DNA of 64,000 bases from Pseudomonas fluorescens (GCF_003732425.1 NZ_MOBX01000003.1:310001-374000), one strand, 5' to 3'. Numbered from the stretch's first letter, positions 16,953 through 25,921 are shown. The notes: generated by a model from the letters alone, not told the origin. Program-made: numbers and translations.

Positions 16953-18791
16953 ATGAGCGCCGATCTGATTTTATTCAATGGCCAGTTTCATACCGTAGAT
17001 CGCACCAAACCACTGGCCAGCGCCGTGGCGATCACCGACGGCCGTTTCGTCGTGGTTGGCAACGATAACCAGGCCATGGCCCTGCGCGGGCCGAATACGC
17101 AAGTGGTCGATATGCACGGTCGTTGCGTCATTCCGGGTCTCAACGACTCGCACTTGCACTTGATTCGTGGCGGTTTGAACTACAACCTCGAACTGCGCTG
17201 GGAAGGCGTGCCGTCGCTGGCCGATGCCCTGCGCATGCTCAAGGATCAGGCCGATCGCACGCCGACCCCGCAATGGGTGCGCGTGGTCGGTGGCTGGAAC
17301 GAATTCCAGTTCGCTGAAAAGCGCATGCCGACCCTTGAAGAAATCAATCAGGCCGCGCCGGACACCCCGGTGTTCATCCTGCACCTGTATGACCGCGCGC
17401 TGCTCAACCGCGCCGCATTGCGCGTGGCCGGTTACACCCGCGACACGCCGAACCCGCCGGGTGGCGAGATCGTCCGTGACAGCAACGGCAACCCGACCGG
17501 CATGCTGGTCGCGCGACCGAACGCGATGATTCTCTACTCGACACTGGCCAAGGGGCCGAAGCTGCCGCTGGAATATCAGGTCAACTCGACCCGCCAGTTC
17601 ATGCGCGAACTCAATCGCCTCGGCCTGACCAGCGCGATCGATGCCGGCGGCGGTTTCCAGAACTACCCGGACGATTATCAGGTGATCGAGCAACTGGCCA
17701 AGGACGACCAGTTGACCGTGCGCATCGCCTACAACCTGTTCACCCAGAAGCCGAAAGAAGAGCTGAGCGATTTCCAGAACTGGACCGGCAGCGTGAAATT
17801 GCATCAGGGCGATGACTTCCTGCGCCACAACGGCGCCGGGGAAATGCTGGTGTTCTCGGCGGCGGACTTCGAAGACTTCCTCGAACCGCGCCCGGACCTG
17901 CCGGAAACCATGGAGCAAGAGCTGGAGCCGGTGGTGCGCCACCTGGTCGAGCAGCGCTGGCCGTTCCGCCTGCACGCGACTTACAACGAATCGATCAGCC
18001 GCATGCTCGACGTGTTCGAGAAGGTCAATCGCGACATTCCATTCAACGGTTTGCCGTGGTTCTTCGACCACGCTGAAACCATCACCCCACAGAACATCGA
18101 GCGGGTAAAAGCGCTGGGCGGCGGCATCGCGATTCAGGATCGCATGGCGTTCCAGGGCGAGTACTTTGTCGACCGCTACGGCAAACAAGCCGCCGAGGCG
18201 ACCCCGCCGATCAAACGCATGCTCGCCGAAGGCGTACCGGTCGGCGCCGGCACCGATGCAACGCGGGTGTCCAGCTACAACCCGTGGACGTCGCTGTACT
18301 GGATGGTCAGTGGCCGCACCGTCGGCGGTCTGGCCTTGTACGAAGAAGGTTTGCCGCGCACCACCGCGCTGGAATTGTTCACCCATGGCAGCGCCTGGTT
18401 CTCCTCGGAGCAGGGCAAGAAAGGCCAGATCAAGGTCGGGCAACTGGCGGATCTGGCAGCGCTGAGCGCGGACTTCTTCCATGTCGAAGAAGAAGCGATC
18501 AAGTGGATCGAATCGGTACTGACCGTGGTCGGCGGCAAGATTGTCTACGCCGCCGGCGACTTCGAAGACCTCGGCCCGCGCTCGATTCCGGTGCTGCCAG
18601 ACTGGTCACCGGTGGTGAAAGTCCCGGGCCACTGGCGGCCGAATTCGCCGTTGCAGGCGCAGGTTCACCAGTGCAGCGGCCCGTGCGCGGTGCACACCCA
18701 CAGCCATGAAAAGGCGCGGATGTCGAACGCACCGGTCAGCGACTTCGCCGGTTTCTGGGGCGCATTCGGCTGTTCCTGCTTCGCTTTCTGA
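16953..18791 (+). CDS. amidohydrolase family protein (YtcJ-like)
   Basis: A 612-residue metal-dependent hydrolase. It has the N-terminal beta-sandwich (MSADLILFNGQFHTVDRTKPLA), the HxH metal motif in NDSHLHLIRGG, later histidines in FRLHATYN and FDHAET, and the aspartate in GAGTDATRVSSYNPW. These mark the YtcJ/LAF3-like exoenzyme branch. The C terminus carries an unusual Cys/His-rich tail (CSGPCAVHTHSHEKA ... FGCSCFAF). It sits between the membrane monooxygenase-like gene and a YcaC-type hydrolase, so a catabolic amide/urea-type pathway is plausible. The ATG follows TTGAGGAACTGCG. Confidence 0.88.
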   Translation: MSADLILFNGQFHTVDRTKPLASAVAITDGRFVVVGNDNQAMALRGPNTQVVDMHGRCVIPGLNDSHLHLIRGGLNYNLELRWEGVPSLADALRMLKDQADRTPTPQWVRVVGGWNEFQFAEKRMPTLEEINQAAPDTPVFILHLYDRALLNRAALRVAGYTRDTPNPPGGEIVRDSNGNPTGMLVARPNAMILYSTLAKGPKLPLEYQVNSTRQFMRELNRLGLTSAIDAGGGFQNYPDDYQVIEQLAKDDQLTVRIAYNLFTQKPKEELSDFQNWTGSVKLHQGDDFLRHNGAGEMLVFSAADFEDFLEPRPDLPETMEQELEPVVRHLVEQRWPFRLHATYNESISRMLDVFEKVNRDIPFNGLPWFFDHAETITPQNIERVKALGGGIAIQDRMAFQGEYFVDRYGKQAAEATPPIKRMLAEGVPVGAGTDATRVSSYNPWTSLYWMVSGRTVGGLALYEEGLPRTTALELFTHGSAWFSSEQGKKGQIKVGQLADLAALSADFFHVEEEAIKWIESVLTVVGGKIVYAAGDFEDLGPRSIPVLPDWSPVVKVPGHWRPNSPLQAQVHQCSGPCAVHTHSHEKARMSNAPVSDFAGFWGAFGCSCFAF

Positions 18792-18799
18792 TTTCCCCT

Positions 18800-18827
18800 G
18801 AAGCGCCGGCCATCCGGTCGGCGCTTC
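18800..18827. other. intergenic hairpin in the amidohydrolase operon
   Basis: A nine-base stem GAAGCGCCG / CGGCGCTTC, extendable by weak pairs, lies between the amidohydrolase and the YcaC gene. It has no T-run, so it is more likely an mRNA-stabilising or attenuating hairpin than a full terminator. Confidence 0.55.
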
Positions 18828-18861
18828 ACGCTTCATCCATCCGTCCATCAGGAGTTTTGCC

Positions 18862-19485
18862 ATGAGCGTTCCTTACACACGTCTGAACAAAGATGATGCG
18901 GTCGTACTGCTGGTCGATCACCAGACCGGTCTGATCTCGCTGGTCCAGGATTTCACTCCGAACGAATTCAAGAACAACGTGCTGGCGCTGGGCGACATCG
19001 CCAAGTTCTTCAAGCTGCCGACCATCCTCACCACCAGTTTCGATGCCGGCCCCAACGGCCCGATCGTGCCCGAGCTGCGCGAGCAGTTTCCGGATGCGCC
19101 GTTCATTCAGCGTCCGGGCCAGATCAATGCCTGGGACAACGAAGATTTCGTTAAAGCGATCAAGGCCACCGGCCGCAAGCAACTGATCATCGCCGGTGTG
19201 GTGACTGATGTTTGCGTAGCGTTCCCGACCTTGTCGGCCATTGCTGAAGGCTACGAAGTGTTTGTGGTGACTGACTCGTCGGGCACCTTCAACACCACCG
19301 TGCAGCAGGCGGCGTGGGCGCGGATGTCGGCGGCGGGTGCCCACCTGCTGAACTGGTTCTCGGTCGCGTGCGAGCTGCAGGGTGACTGGCGCAATGATAT
19401 GGAAGGTCTGGCGCATCTGCTGTCCGAGCGTCTGCCGAACTACCGCAACCTGATCAACAGCTACACCAAGTTCACCGCTAAGTAA
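18862..19485 (+). CDS. ycaC: YcaC-type isochorismatase-family hydrolase
   Basis: A 207-residue cysteine hydrolase of the isochorismatase fold, very close in pattern to Escherichia coli YcaC (LLVDHQTGLISLVQDF, LPTILTTSFDAGPNGP, PGQINAWDNEDFVKAIKATG). The active-site aspartate is in VDHQ and the nucleophile cysteine in GVVTDVCVAFPTLSAI. YcaC forms octameric rings in other species; its substrate is not settled. It is the last gene of the DoxX-monooxygenase-amidohydrolase cluster, with AGGAGTTTTGCC before the ATG, so it may process a product of the amidohydrolase. Confidence 0.92.
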   Translation: MSVPYTRLNKDDAVVLLVDHQTGLISLVQDFTPNEFKNNVLALGDIAKFFKLPTILTTSFDAGPNGPIVPELREQFPDAPFIQRPGQINAWDNEDFVKAIKATGRKQLIIAGVVTDVCVAFPTLSAIAEGYEVFVVTDSSGTFNTTVQQAAWARMSAAGAHLLNWFSVACELQGDWRNDMEGLAHLLSERLPNYRNLINSYTKFTAK

Positions 19486-19488
19486 GAT

Positions 19489-19567
19489 CAAAAGATCGCA
19501 GCCTGCGGCAGCTCCTACAGGGGGAACGCATTCCAATGTAGGAGCTGCCGCAGGCTGCAATCTTTTG
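19489..19567. repeat. inverted repeat, GATCGCAGCCTGCGGCAGCTCCTAC family
   Basis: Two long arms (AAAAGATCGCAGCCTGCGGC... and the reverse complement) flank a short spacer between the convergent ycaC and channel genes. It is one of five such repeats in the window and may serve as a bidirectional transcript end. Confidence 0.85.
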
Positions 19568-19570
19568 CTT

Positions 19571-20998
19571 TCAACGCTTTTGAAGCCACCCCAAAAACCC
19601 GCCTTTCCTCACCGGCACCGGTTTGGCCATCAACGCGAGGCGACTGTTCTGCTGCCGCACCGCCTGCAATTTATTCAACGCCCGACCCACCTCCGTGCGC
19701 TGCTCCATGCACTGACGGGTGAGGTTCTTGTCGAGGCGATAGATGATGCTCGACGTCAACGCCGTGAACGTCGCCTGCGACGGCGTATCCGCCAGAATGC
19801 TCTGCTCACCCATGACTTCACTCGGCCCCATCCGCCCGGCCTCGACCTTGCTGTCGCCGTCCGCCACGGTCGCACTGACGACGCCGGTGGCAATCACGAA
19901 CAGGCTGTCCGGCACTTCATCCAGATCCAGCACCACCTGGCCCGCCGCGTATTGCTGGGCAACCATCGATTCCGCCAGACGATCGCGCTCATCACTGCTC
20001 AGCGAGCGGAAGATTTTCACTTCATCGAGCAACGCACGACCACGGGTCGAAGGTTCGATCACGCCGTCCGGATGCCGCGAAATGCCCGCCGCTTCGAGAT
20101 GCCGGTGGGCGAGGTCGAACAGTTGATTGCGCACTTCGCTTTTCTTGCCGAGCTCGGCGATGAAGCCGCTGGCGACGTATTCCGACATGGTTTCGCCGGC
20201 CTCTTTCAGCACGGCTTTCGGCGCTGGCGTCAGCAACAGCGAACTGCTGCCCTGCAAGGTGCGATCAAGCGCATCGAGTACCCGCCGTGGGCGGATATGA
20301 TTCGGCACCTGAATGCTGATCGACACGCCGTGCATGTTGTTCGGGCGGCTGAGGTTGACGATCTTCGCCTTGGCCGCCACCGAGTTCGGCACCACCGCCA
20401 TGGTTCCGGCGCTGGTCAACAGGTGGGTGGCGCGCCAGTCGATGTCGAAGACTTTGCCTTCGACGCCGTCGATCACCACGAAATCATCCACCTGATACGG
20501 CTTGGTGGTGTTGAGCACGATTCCGGAGAACACATCGGCGAGGGTGCTTTGCAGCGCCAGACCGACAACGATGGCCACCACGCCCGAAGTCGCCAGCAAG
20601 CCTTTTACCGGCAACTCCAGCACGTAACCGGCCGCGGCAACGGTGGCGACCAGAAAGACCAGGGCGCCAATCACGTCCTGCAGCAAACGACCGCTGTGGC
20701 CGATGCGGCGCATCAGCGCCAGGCCGATGACTTCGGTCAGCACCCGCGCGGCGTACAGCCACCAGAGAATCCCCAACGCCGTCGCCCCCAATTGCGCGAC
20801 GCGATCATCGGCGAACAGCGGTGCTTGCAGCGGGCTGACGCCGGCGTTGATCACCAGCGCCGTGAACGCCAGAAACAGCACCAGCCGCACACCGACTCTC
20901 GGGGCGCGATGAGTGAAGGGCGAGAAGTGCCAGAGCACGGCGTCGAGCAGCAGCAGGGCGGCGCTCAGAGACAGCAGGTGAGTGAGGAGGAAGGACAT
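19571..20998 (-). CDS. MscS-type channel with C-terminal cyclic-nucleotide-binding domain
   Basis: A 475-residue inner-membrane protein. It has about four N-terminal hydrophobic helices, the pore-lining MscS segment LLATSGVVAIVVGLALQSTLADVFSGIVL and the beta domain KPYQVDDFVVIDGVEGKVFDIDWRATHL. Residues about 335-455 are a cyclic-NMP-binding domain (IFRSLSSDERDRLAESMVAQ...SLFVIATGVVSATV...GPSEVMGEQSILADTPSQATFTAL). The arginine usual for cAMP phosphate binding is not evident (SQATF), so it may bind another ligand or none. This MscS-CNB architecture is known in bacteria (bCNG/MscS-like). Confidence 0.9.
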   Translation of the reverse strand: MSFLLTHLLSLSAALLLLDAVLWHFSPFTHRAPRVGVRLVLFLAFTALVINAGVSPLQAPLFADDRVAQLGATALGILWWLYAARVLTEVIGLALMRRIGHSGRLLQDVIGALVFLVATVAAAGYVLELPVKGLLATSGVVAIVVGLALQSTLADVFSGIVLNTTKPYQVDDFVVIDGVEGKVFDIDWRATHLLTSAGTMAVVPNSVAAKAKIVNLSRPNNMHGVSISIQVPNHIRPRRVLDALDRTLQGSSSLLLTPAPKAVLKEAGETMSEYVASGFIAELGKKSEVRNQLFDLAHRHLEAAGISRHPDGVIEPSTRGRALLDEVKIFRSLSSDERDRLAESMVAQQYAAGQVVLDLDEVPDSLFVIATGVVSATVADGDSKVEAGRMGPSEVMGEQSILADTPSQATFTALTSSIIYRLDKNLTRQCMEQRTEVGRALNKLQAVRQQNSRLALMAKPVPVRKGGFLGWLQKR

Positions 20999-21040
20999 GG
21001 AGGACTCCAGAAAGGCAAAGGCTTCGTAAGGAGCAGCTTT

Positions 21041-21134
21041 TGTGGCGAGGGAGCTTGCTCCCGCTTGAGTGCGCAGCGCTCACCCGGTTTTGGGGCCGCT
21101 GCGCAGCCCAGCGGGAGCAAGCTCCCTCGCCACA
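21041..21134. repeat. inverted repeat, TGTGGCGAGGGAGCTTGCTCCCGC family
   Basis: Two inverted copies of the GGGAGCTTGCTCCC repeat flank a GC-rich middle, between the channel gene and the secreted esterase. The same family occurs at 50136. Confidence 0.88.
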
Positions 21135-21205
21135 AGATCAACAGCCAAGATCGCAGCCTGCGCGTGTCCACTGTGGGAGCTGCCGAAGGCTGCGATGTTT
21201 TGCTT

Positions 21206-22225
21206 TTATGGATTCAAATGAGTCTTCAGCTCAGCCGCCGCCTGACGCACGGCCGCCTTCACCTCAGGAATCTGGCTCAGCGGATTGAGCAGGCCGAAGT
21301 CATGAATCATCCCGTTGTAGCGCACCGAGGTCACCGCCACGCCGGCTGCATCCAGATGCCGCGCATAGCCTTCGCCTTCGTCACGCAGCACGTCGAATTC
21401 GGCGGTCTGCACCAGGGCAGCGGGCAAGCCTTTGAGCTGTTCGGCGCTGGCGTTGAGCGGCGAGGCATGGATCTGCGCACGCTCGGCCGGGTTGGTGGTG
21501 TAGTTGTCCCAGAACCACTGCATCATGCCTTTGGTGAGGAAATGGCCCTCGGCGAATTGCTGGTACGAACCGTCGTCGAACTGCGCGTTGGTCACCGGCC
21601 ACATCAGCAGCTGGAAGCGCAGCGCCGGGGCTTTCTGTTCCTTGGCCATCAACGCCACGACCGCCGCCATGTTGCCGCCGACGCTGTTGCCGGCCACCGC
21701 CAGGCGCTTGCCGTCGACACCGATGTCCTTGCCGTGCTCGGCCACCCATTTTGTCGCGGCATAAGCCTGGTTGATCGCGGTCGGGTACTGCGCTTCCGGC
21801 GACGGCGTGTAATCGACGTACACCGCGACCGCGCCGGAACCCACCACCAGATCACGAATCAGGCGCTGGTGCGTCGGGAAATCGCCCAGCACCCAGCCGC
21901 CACCGTGGAAGAACATGAACACCGGCAACTCGCCTTTGACCTTGGCCGGCCGCACCACTTTCAGATTGAGGGTCTGGCCATCGACCTTGATCGCCTTGTC
22001 GCTGACGTCAACACCGGACAGGTCCACTTTCACCGAAGCCTGCGCGCCGGTCAGCACCGCACGGGCGTCTTTCGGGCTCAGTTGCTCAAGGGGTTTGCCA
22101 CCACCGGCGGCGAGGGCGTTGAGGAAGGCTTGGGTGTTGTGTTCGACACCGCTGCTTTCGGCGGCGAATGCGTTGCCGATGGACAGGGCGAGGAGGGAAG
22201 CGGTGAGGGTTTTCTTGATGTTCAT
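21206..22225 (-). CDS. secreted alpha/beta hydrolase, hormone-sensitive-lipase family
   Basis: A 339-residue esterase with a signal peptide (MNIKKTLTASLLALSIGNAFA). The oxyanion motif is FFHGGGWVLG, the nucleophile motif GNSVGGN (a variant of GDSAGG), the acid is in the DVLRDEGEGYA segment, and the histidine in MIHDFG. This is the HSL/Aes fold, active on short-chain acyl esters. The ATG at 22225 is supported by the signal peptide and by GGAATTGAAC just before it; sequence upstream of it reads a palindromic repeat. The natural substrate is unknown. Confidence 0.88.
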   Translation of the reverse strand: MNIKKTLTASLLALSIGNAFAAESSGVEHNTQAFLNALAAGGGKPLEQLSPKDARAVLTGAQASVKVDLSGVDVSDKAIKVDGQTLNLKVVRPAKVKGELPVFMFFHGGGWVLGDFPTHQRLIRDLVVGSGAVAVYVDYTPSPEAQYPTAINQAYAATKWVAEHGKDIGVDGKRLAVAGNSVGGNMAAVVALMAKEQKAPALRFQLLMWPVTNAQFDDGSYQQFAEGHFLTKGMMQWFWDNYTTNPAERAQIHASPLNASAEQLKGLPAALVQTAEFDVLRDEGEGYARHLDAAGVAVTSVRYNGMIHDFGLLNPLSQIPEVKAAVRQAAAELKTHLNP

Positions 22226-22259
22226 GTTCAATTCCATTTTTGAGTGTTTATACGTTCGT

Positions 22260-22376
22260 GTAGGAGCTGCCGAAGGCTCGGGCCGCGATCGGACGATCTT
22301 TTGATCCTGTTTGTTGCCTTTTTCCAGCATCACCGCAGATCAAGATCAAAAGATCGCAGCCTGCGGCAGCTCCTAC
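22260..22376. repeat. inverted repeat, GTAGGAGCTGCCG family
   Basis: Arms GTAGGAGCTGCCGAAGGCT (left) and GCCTGCGGCAGCTCCTAC (right) lie about 70 bases apart between the divergent esterase and LysR genes. The left arm is interrupted by an extra segment, so this copy is degenerate. Confidence 0.75.
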
Positions 22377-22475
22377 CTGTTCAAGGTTGTTTTTAAACCG
22401 TGAGCACAGATTAATGGGCTGCCGAAAAGTGAAAAAGCGGCTATAAAGCGTTTTACTGTCTACCAGAGAGTGACA

Positions 22476-23375
22476 ATGAACCCGTTCGAAGACATGCGTA
22501 TTTTTTGCCAGGTCATGGACTCCGGCAGCTTCACCTCCGCGGCCGATCAACTGGGCCTGTCCAAGCAGTTCGTCAGCCGACGCTTGATGCAACTGGAGGA
22601 GCGCCTTGGCGTGCGGTTGTTGAACCGCTCGACCCGACGCCTCGATGTCACGCCACTGGGCCAGAGTTATTACGAATCGGCCTTGCGCCTGCTGGGTGAA
22701 GTCGAGCAAGTGGAGCAAGGCATCGCCGGGCAAACCGCCGAGCCTCGCGGGACGATTCGCTTGAGTGCGCCGCTGTCGTTTGCGGTGGCGCATCTGGGGT
22801 GTCTGTTACCACTGTTCTTGCAGCGCTATCGGGAAGTCACGGTTGAGGTCGATCTGAGTGATCGGCCGGTGGATTTGCTCGGTGAGGGCTACGATCTGGC
22901 GTTGCGCATTGGCGTGCTCGAAGATTCGACATTGATCGCCCGGCGCATCGCGTCGATTGAACGGGTGTACTGCGCCAGCCCGGCGTATCTGGCTGAACGT
23001 GGCACGCCGCTCAAACCCGAAGATCTGCACAGTCATGATTGCCTGCCTTACGGGCACGGGCGTTCGGTGCAATGGCGGTTTAATGCGGGGCAGGGCAAGC
23101 CGCTGTTGGTCAACGTCACCGGGCGCATGCGCGTGAACAACGGCGAGTTGCTTAGGGATGCGGCGGTGCAGGGGATGGGCATTACCTATTTGCCGACGTT
23201 CATCGTTGGCGCGGCGTTGAGAGATGGCCGGTTGGTGCCGGTGCTGGATGATTTGCGTCCGGAGCCGCTGACACTTTCAGCCGTTTACCCACAGCATCGG
23301 CAGGCTTCGCGCCCGGTGCAGGCGTTGGTCGAGTTTTTGCGTGAACGGTTGAACCAGAGCCACGTCGATCTCTGA
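22476..23375 (+). CDS. LysR-family regulator
   Basis: A 299-residue regulator (MNPFEDMRIFCQVMDSGSFTSAADQLGLSKQFVSRRLMQLEERLGVRLLNRSTRRLDVT). This is the CrgA-like LysR branch, with a standard effector domain (GTIRLSAPLSFAVAHLGCLLPLFLQRYREVTVEVDLSDRPVDLL). It is divergent from the secreted esterase, which it may control. The ATG at 22476 follows AGAGAGTGACA; a GTG two codons earlier is possible. The effector is unknown. Confidence 0.92.
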   Translation: MNPFEDMRIFCQVMDSGSFTSAADQLGLSKQFVSRRLMQLEERLGVRLLNRSTRRLDVTPLGQSYYESALRLLGEVEQVEQGIAGQTAEPRGTIRLSAPLSFAVAHLGCLLPLFLQRYREVTVEVDLSDRPVDLLGEGYDLALRIGVLEDSTLIARRIASIERVYCASPAYLAERGTPLKPEDLHSHDCLPYGHGRSVQWRFNAGQGKPLLVNVTGRMRVNNGELLRDAAVQGMGITYLPTFIVGAALRDGRLVPVLDDLRPEPLTLSAVYPQHRQASRPVQALVEFLRERLNQSHVDL

Positions 23376-23410
23376 GCCTGACAGTAGATTTTCAATCCCT
23401 GCAAAACCCT

Positions 23411-23499
23411 TGTGGGAGCGAGCCTGCTCGCGAAATCGGTGTGTCAGTCAAAACATCATTGGCTGATCCACAGCCTTCGCGAGCAGGCTCGCTCCCACA
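23411..23499. repeat. REPIN
   Basis: An inverted REP pair (TGTGGGAGCGAGCCTGCTCG and its complement) with a 40-base spacer resembling the pairs at 14819 and 15671. Confidence 0.92.
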
Positions 23500-23544
23500 T
23501 TGAATTTATGCTTGTCTGCGGAATCTGCGTACACCACAAATCCT

Positions 23545-23633
23545 TGTAGGAGTGAGCCTGCTCGCGATAGCGGTCATTCAGACACTGAAGCTATGACAGA
23601 CAGAACGCCATCGCGAGCAGGCTCACTCCTACA
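23545..23633. repeat. REPIN, variant arms
   Basis: A second REP pair directly downstream, with the arm variant TGTAGGAGTGAGCCTGCTCG. Both arms carry the matching substitutions, so symmetry is preserved. Confidence 0.92.
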
Positions 23634-23655
23634 GAGATTGCGGTGGGGCTAATGA

Positions 23656-24216
23656 TCAGTTGGCGCGCTTGTCATCGCCCGGCTCGCCGCCGACATGTAC
23701 GCCACGATCATCCCCCGGTTCGCCTGCTGCATGCAGGCCCCGGTCGTCACCGACTTCACCCGCGCGATGGACGCCATGGTCGTCGCCGACTTCGCCTGCC
23801 CGGTGCACGCCGTGATCATCGCCTGGTTCGGCGTGGGTGCCGCTGCGTCCTGAGGAGGCGGAGTTGCCGGCGTGTCCGGAGCCCTGGCCGCCGCCGCTGT
23901 GACCACTGCCGCCGTCACCGTGGCCACTTCCGCCATTGCCACTGCCGCCGTGTCCACCACCATTGCCGCCACCGCCACCGCCACCGCCACCGCCACTTCC
24001 GCCGCCTCCACCACTACCACCATGCCCGCCGCCATTTCCTCCACCGTTACCGCCACCCCCTCCGCCATGTCCACCGCCGCCACTCCCTCCACCACCACTG
24101 CCACCTTCCTTGGCCTGAACACTGGAAATGCCGGAAAGGCTATCCGGAATCAGCACCGTAGACGCTGACAGAACTGCGCCGATGGCCATTGCGAGCACGA
24201 GCTTTTGAATGTGCAT
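23656..24216 (-). CDS. secreted glycine-rich protein with tandem acidic/His repeats
   Basis: A 186-residue protein; I do not recognise a family. A signal peptide (MHIQKLVLAMAIGAVLSAS...VQA) is followed by about 75 residues that are almost only Gly with His, Ser and Asn. After a short Ser/Gly linker come tandem 12-residue repeats of the type GDDHGVHRAGEV / GDDRGLHAAGEP (about five, ending GDDKRAN). Such His/Asp-rich repeats could bind metal ions. The ATG at 24216 follows GGAGAACGAT. It lies 75 bp downstream of gspF on the same strand, so it may be a secreted substrate of that system. This is inference from position and composition. Confidence 0.7.
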   Translation of the reverse strand: MHIQKLVLAMAIGAVLSASTVLIPDSLSGISSVQAKEGGSGGGGSGGGGHGGGGGGNGGGNGGGHGGSGGGGGSGGGGGGGGGGNGGGHGGSGNGGSGHGDGGSGHSGGGQGSGHAGNSASSGRSGTHAEPGDDHGVHRAGEVGDDHGVHRAGEVGDDRGLHAAGEPGDDRGVHVGGEPGDDKRAN

Positions 24217-24290
24217 ATCGTTCTCCGTCTTTGTGGTTTTGTTGGGAACGTAAAAGTGCGTTGTTGCAGGGATCGGACCCGTTCCCGGAG

Positions 24291-25478
24291 TCAGTGAATA
24301 CTCGAAGCCAGTTCGAAAATCGGGATGTACATCAGGATCACGATGACCCCGATCAGCAGGCCGATGAAGGTCATCAGCAGCGGTTCGAACAACTTCACGA
24401 ACCACTCCAGCCAGCGGCTGATTTCCTCGTCGTAGAAATCGGCGCTGCGCTCCATCATCTGCCCGAGGTTGCCGGACTGTTCGCCCGCGCGCAGCAGGCG
24501 CAGGGACACCGGTGTCACCAGGTGATTGAGTTCCAGCGCGGTAGACAGTGACTGCCCCTCGCGTACCCGCTCGCAAGCCTGATCCAGGCGCACCCGCGAC
24601 GCTACGGTGAGCAAGCCGCGCACCATGGCCATGGCGGTCACCAGCGGAATCCCGCCTTGCAGCAGGATCCCCAGTGAGCGATAGAATCGCGCCAGTTCAT
24701 ACATGAAAATCCGTTGATGCACGGCCGGCAGTTTCTCCACCAGTCGGTCCAGCTCGCGGCGAAACGCCGGTTGCTTCTGCAGCACGGCGAGGGCGATGAC
24801 AATCGCTGCCAGCGCACCGAAGAATTCAGCCTGATGCGCATGCAAAAACATGCCGCTGCTCATCAGCACCTGCGACAGCCACGGCAGGTTATTCCCTAGC
24901 CCTTCGAATACCAGGCTGAAGCGCGGCACCACGTACCCCATCAAGAACAGCACCACGCCACCGCCGACTATCAGCAACAACATCGGATAGATCGAGGCAC
25001 TGATGATCTTCTGCCGCACCTCGTCCATGCGCTGGCGATAACTGACATAGCGTCCCAGTGCATCGCCGACCGCGCCGGTCTTCTCGCTGGACTGAACCAG
25101 CGCCACGTACAGCGGCGGGAACACCGCCGACAACTGGCCCAACGCCTGCGAGAAGGATTTGCCCTCGTACAGCAGGCGCACCAGCTCACTCAAGGTTTTG
25201 CGGGCGGCGGGGGCGGTTTCTTTTTCGGCGAGGCTTTCCAGCGCATCGATCAACGGCAGGCCGGCATTGAGCAGCGTGGTCAGTTCCTGGCTGAACAACA
25301 CCAGATTGAAGGTCTCGCGCTGACGCAGTTTCAGCGAACGCCAATGCTTGTCGGCGTGCGAGCTGAGCACACGCAAACCCTGGTCCTCGGCGATGCGCCG
25401 CGCTTCGCTGTCGCCTGGCGCTTCCACGCTCAAGGACACCACGCCCGCCTTGCCGACTGCCTTCAAATGAAATCGCAT
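24291..25478 (-). CDS. gspF: type II secretion system inner-membrane protein GspF
   Basis: A 395-residue platform protein with two GspF domains, each with the motif pattern LVLFSQELTTLLNAGLPLIDALESL and MYELARFYRSLGILLQGGIPLVTAM. Three hydrophobic segments are visible (ASIYPMLLLIVGGGVVLFLMG, FFGALAAIVIALAVL and LLMTFIGLLIGVIVILMYIPIF). It would anchor the ATPase GspE to the membrane and support pseudopilus assembly. It is separated from gspE (39.7 kb) by the mnxG region, and follows gspG by 14 bp in one transcript. Together they probably complete the apparatus encoded at 39-47 kb. Confidence 0.93.
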   Translation of the reverse strand: MRFHLKAVGKAGVVSLSVEAPGDSEARRIAEDQGLRVLSSHADKHWRSLKLRQRETFNLVLFSQELTTLLNAGLPLIDALESLAEKETAPAARKTLSELVRLLYEGKSFSQALGQLSAVFPPLYVALVQSSEKTGAVGDALGRYVSYRQRMDEVRQKIISASIYPMLLLIVGGGVVLFLMGYVVPRFSLVFEGLGNNLPWLSQVLMSSGMFLHAHQAEFFGALAAIVIALAVLQKQPAFRRELDRLVEKLPAVHQRIFMYELARFYRSLGILLQGGIPLVTAMAMVRGLLTVASRVRLDQACERVREGQSLSTALELNHLVTPVSLRLLRAGEQSGNLGQMMERSADFYDEEISRWLEWFVKLFEPLLMTFIGLLIGVIVILMYIPIFELASSIH

Positions 25479-25492
25479 GGGCCGCGCTCCGC

Positions 25493-25921
25493 TTACTGCC
25501 AGTTGGTCACTTCGGCGTTTTCACCTTCGCCGCCGGGCTGGCCGTCCTTGCCCATCGACAGCAAGTCGTACTCGCTGTTTTCGCCGGGATAGCGGTAGGC
25601 GTAGTTACGCCCCCACGGATCCTGCGGCAGCTTTTTCTGCAAGTACGGGCCGGTCCATTTCGCCTCGTCACTCGGTGCGGTGACCAAGGCCTGCAAGCCC
25701 TGTTCGGTGGACGGGTAGTGACCGACCTCCAGTCGATAGATATCCAGCGCCTTGCTCAACCCTTCGATCTGCGCCTTGGCCACTTTCACTTCCGAGCGAC
25801 CGAGTTGGGCGAAGTATTTCGGCGCGACGATCCCGGCCAACAGGCCGAGCACCACCAGCACCACGAGCAATTCGAGCAGGGTAAAACCGCGTTGGCCACG
25901 CGGACGAAATTGCAGCTTCAT
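25493..25921 (-). CDS. gspG: major pseudopilin GspG
   Basis: A 142-residue pseudopilin. The prepilin cleavage/methylation motif is RGFTLLELLVVLVVLGLLAG with the conserved Glu at +5 after the cleavage site. The C-terminal domain shows the GspG pattern (YPSTEQGLQALV, WTGPYLQKKLPQDPWGRNYAYRYPGENSEYDLLSMGKDG), including the calcium-site region. It should form the periplasmic pseudopilus after processing by a prepilin peptidase, which is not in the window. The ATG at 25921 follows GGGAGGTCATC. Confidence 0.94.
   Translation of the reverse strand: MKLQFRPRGQRGFTLLELLVVLVVLGLLAGIVAPKYFAQLGRSEVKVAKAQIEGLSKALDIYRLEVGHYPSTEQGLQALVTAPSDEAKWTGPYLQKKLPQDPWGRNYAYRYPGENSEYDLLSMGKDGQPGGEGENAEVTNWQ

Noticed and set aside
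19565..22243. Plus-strand open frame of 892 codons across the channel and esterase genes
   Set aside because: It covers two convincing minus-strand genes and a palindromic repeat; its product is low-complexity Arg/His-rich sequence.
23643..24161. Plus-strand frame with His/Arg or Pro-rich repeats opposite the Gly-rich gene
   Set aside because: The polyglycine codons read as polyproline or His/Arg on the other strand. Only the minus frame has a signal peptide and ribosome site.
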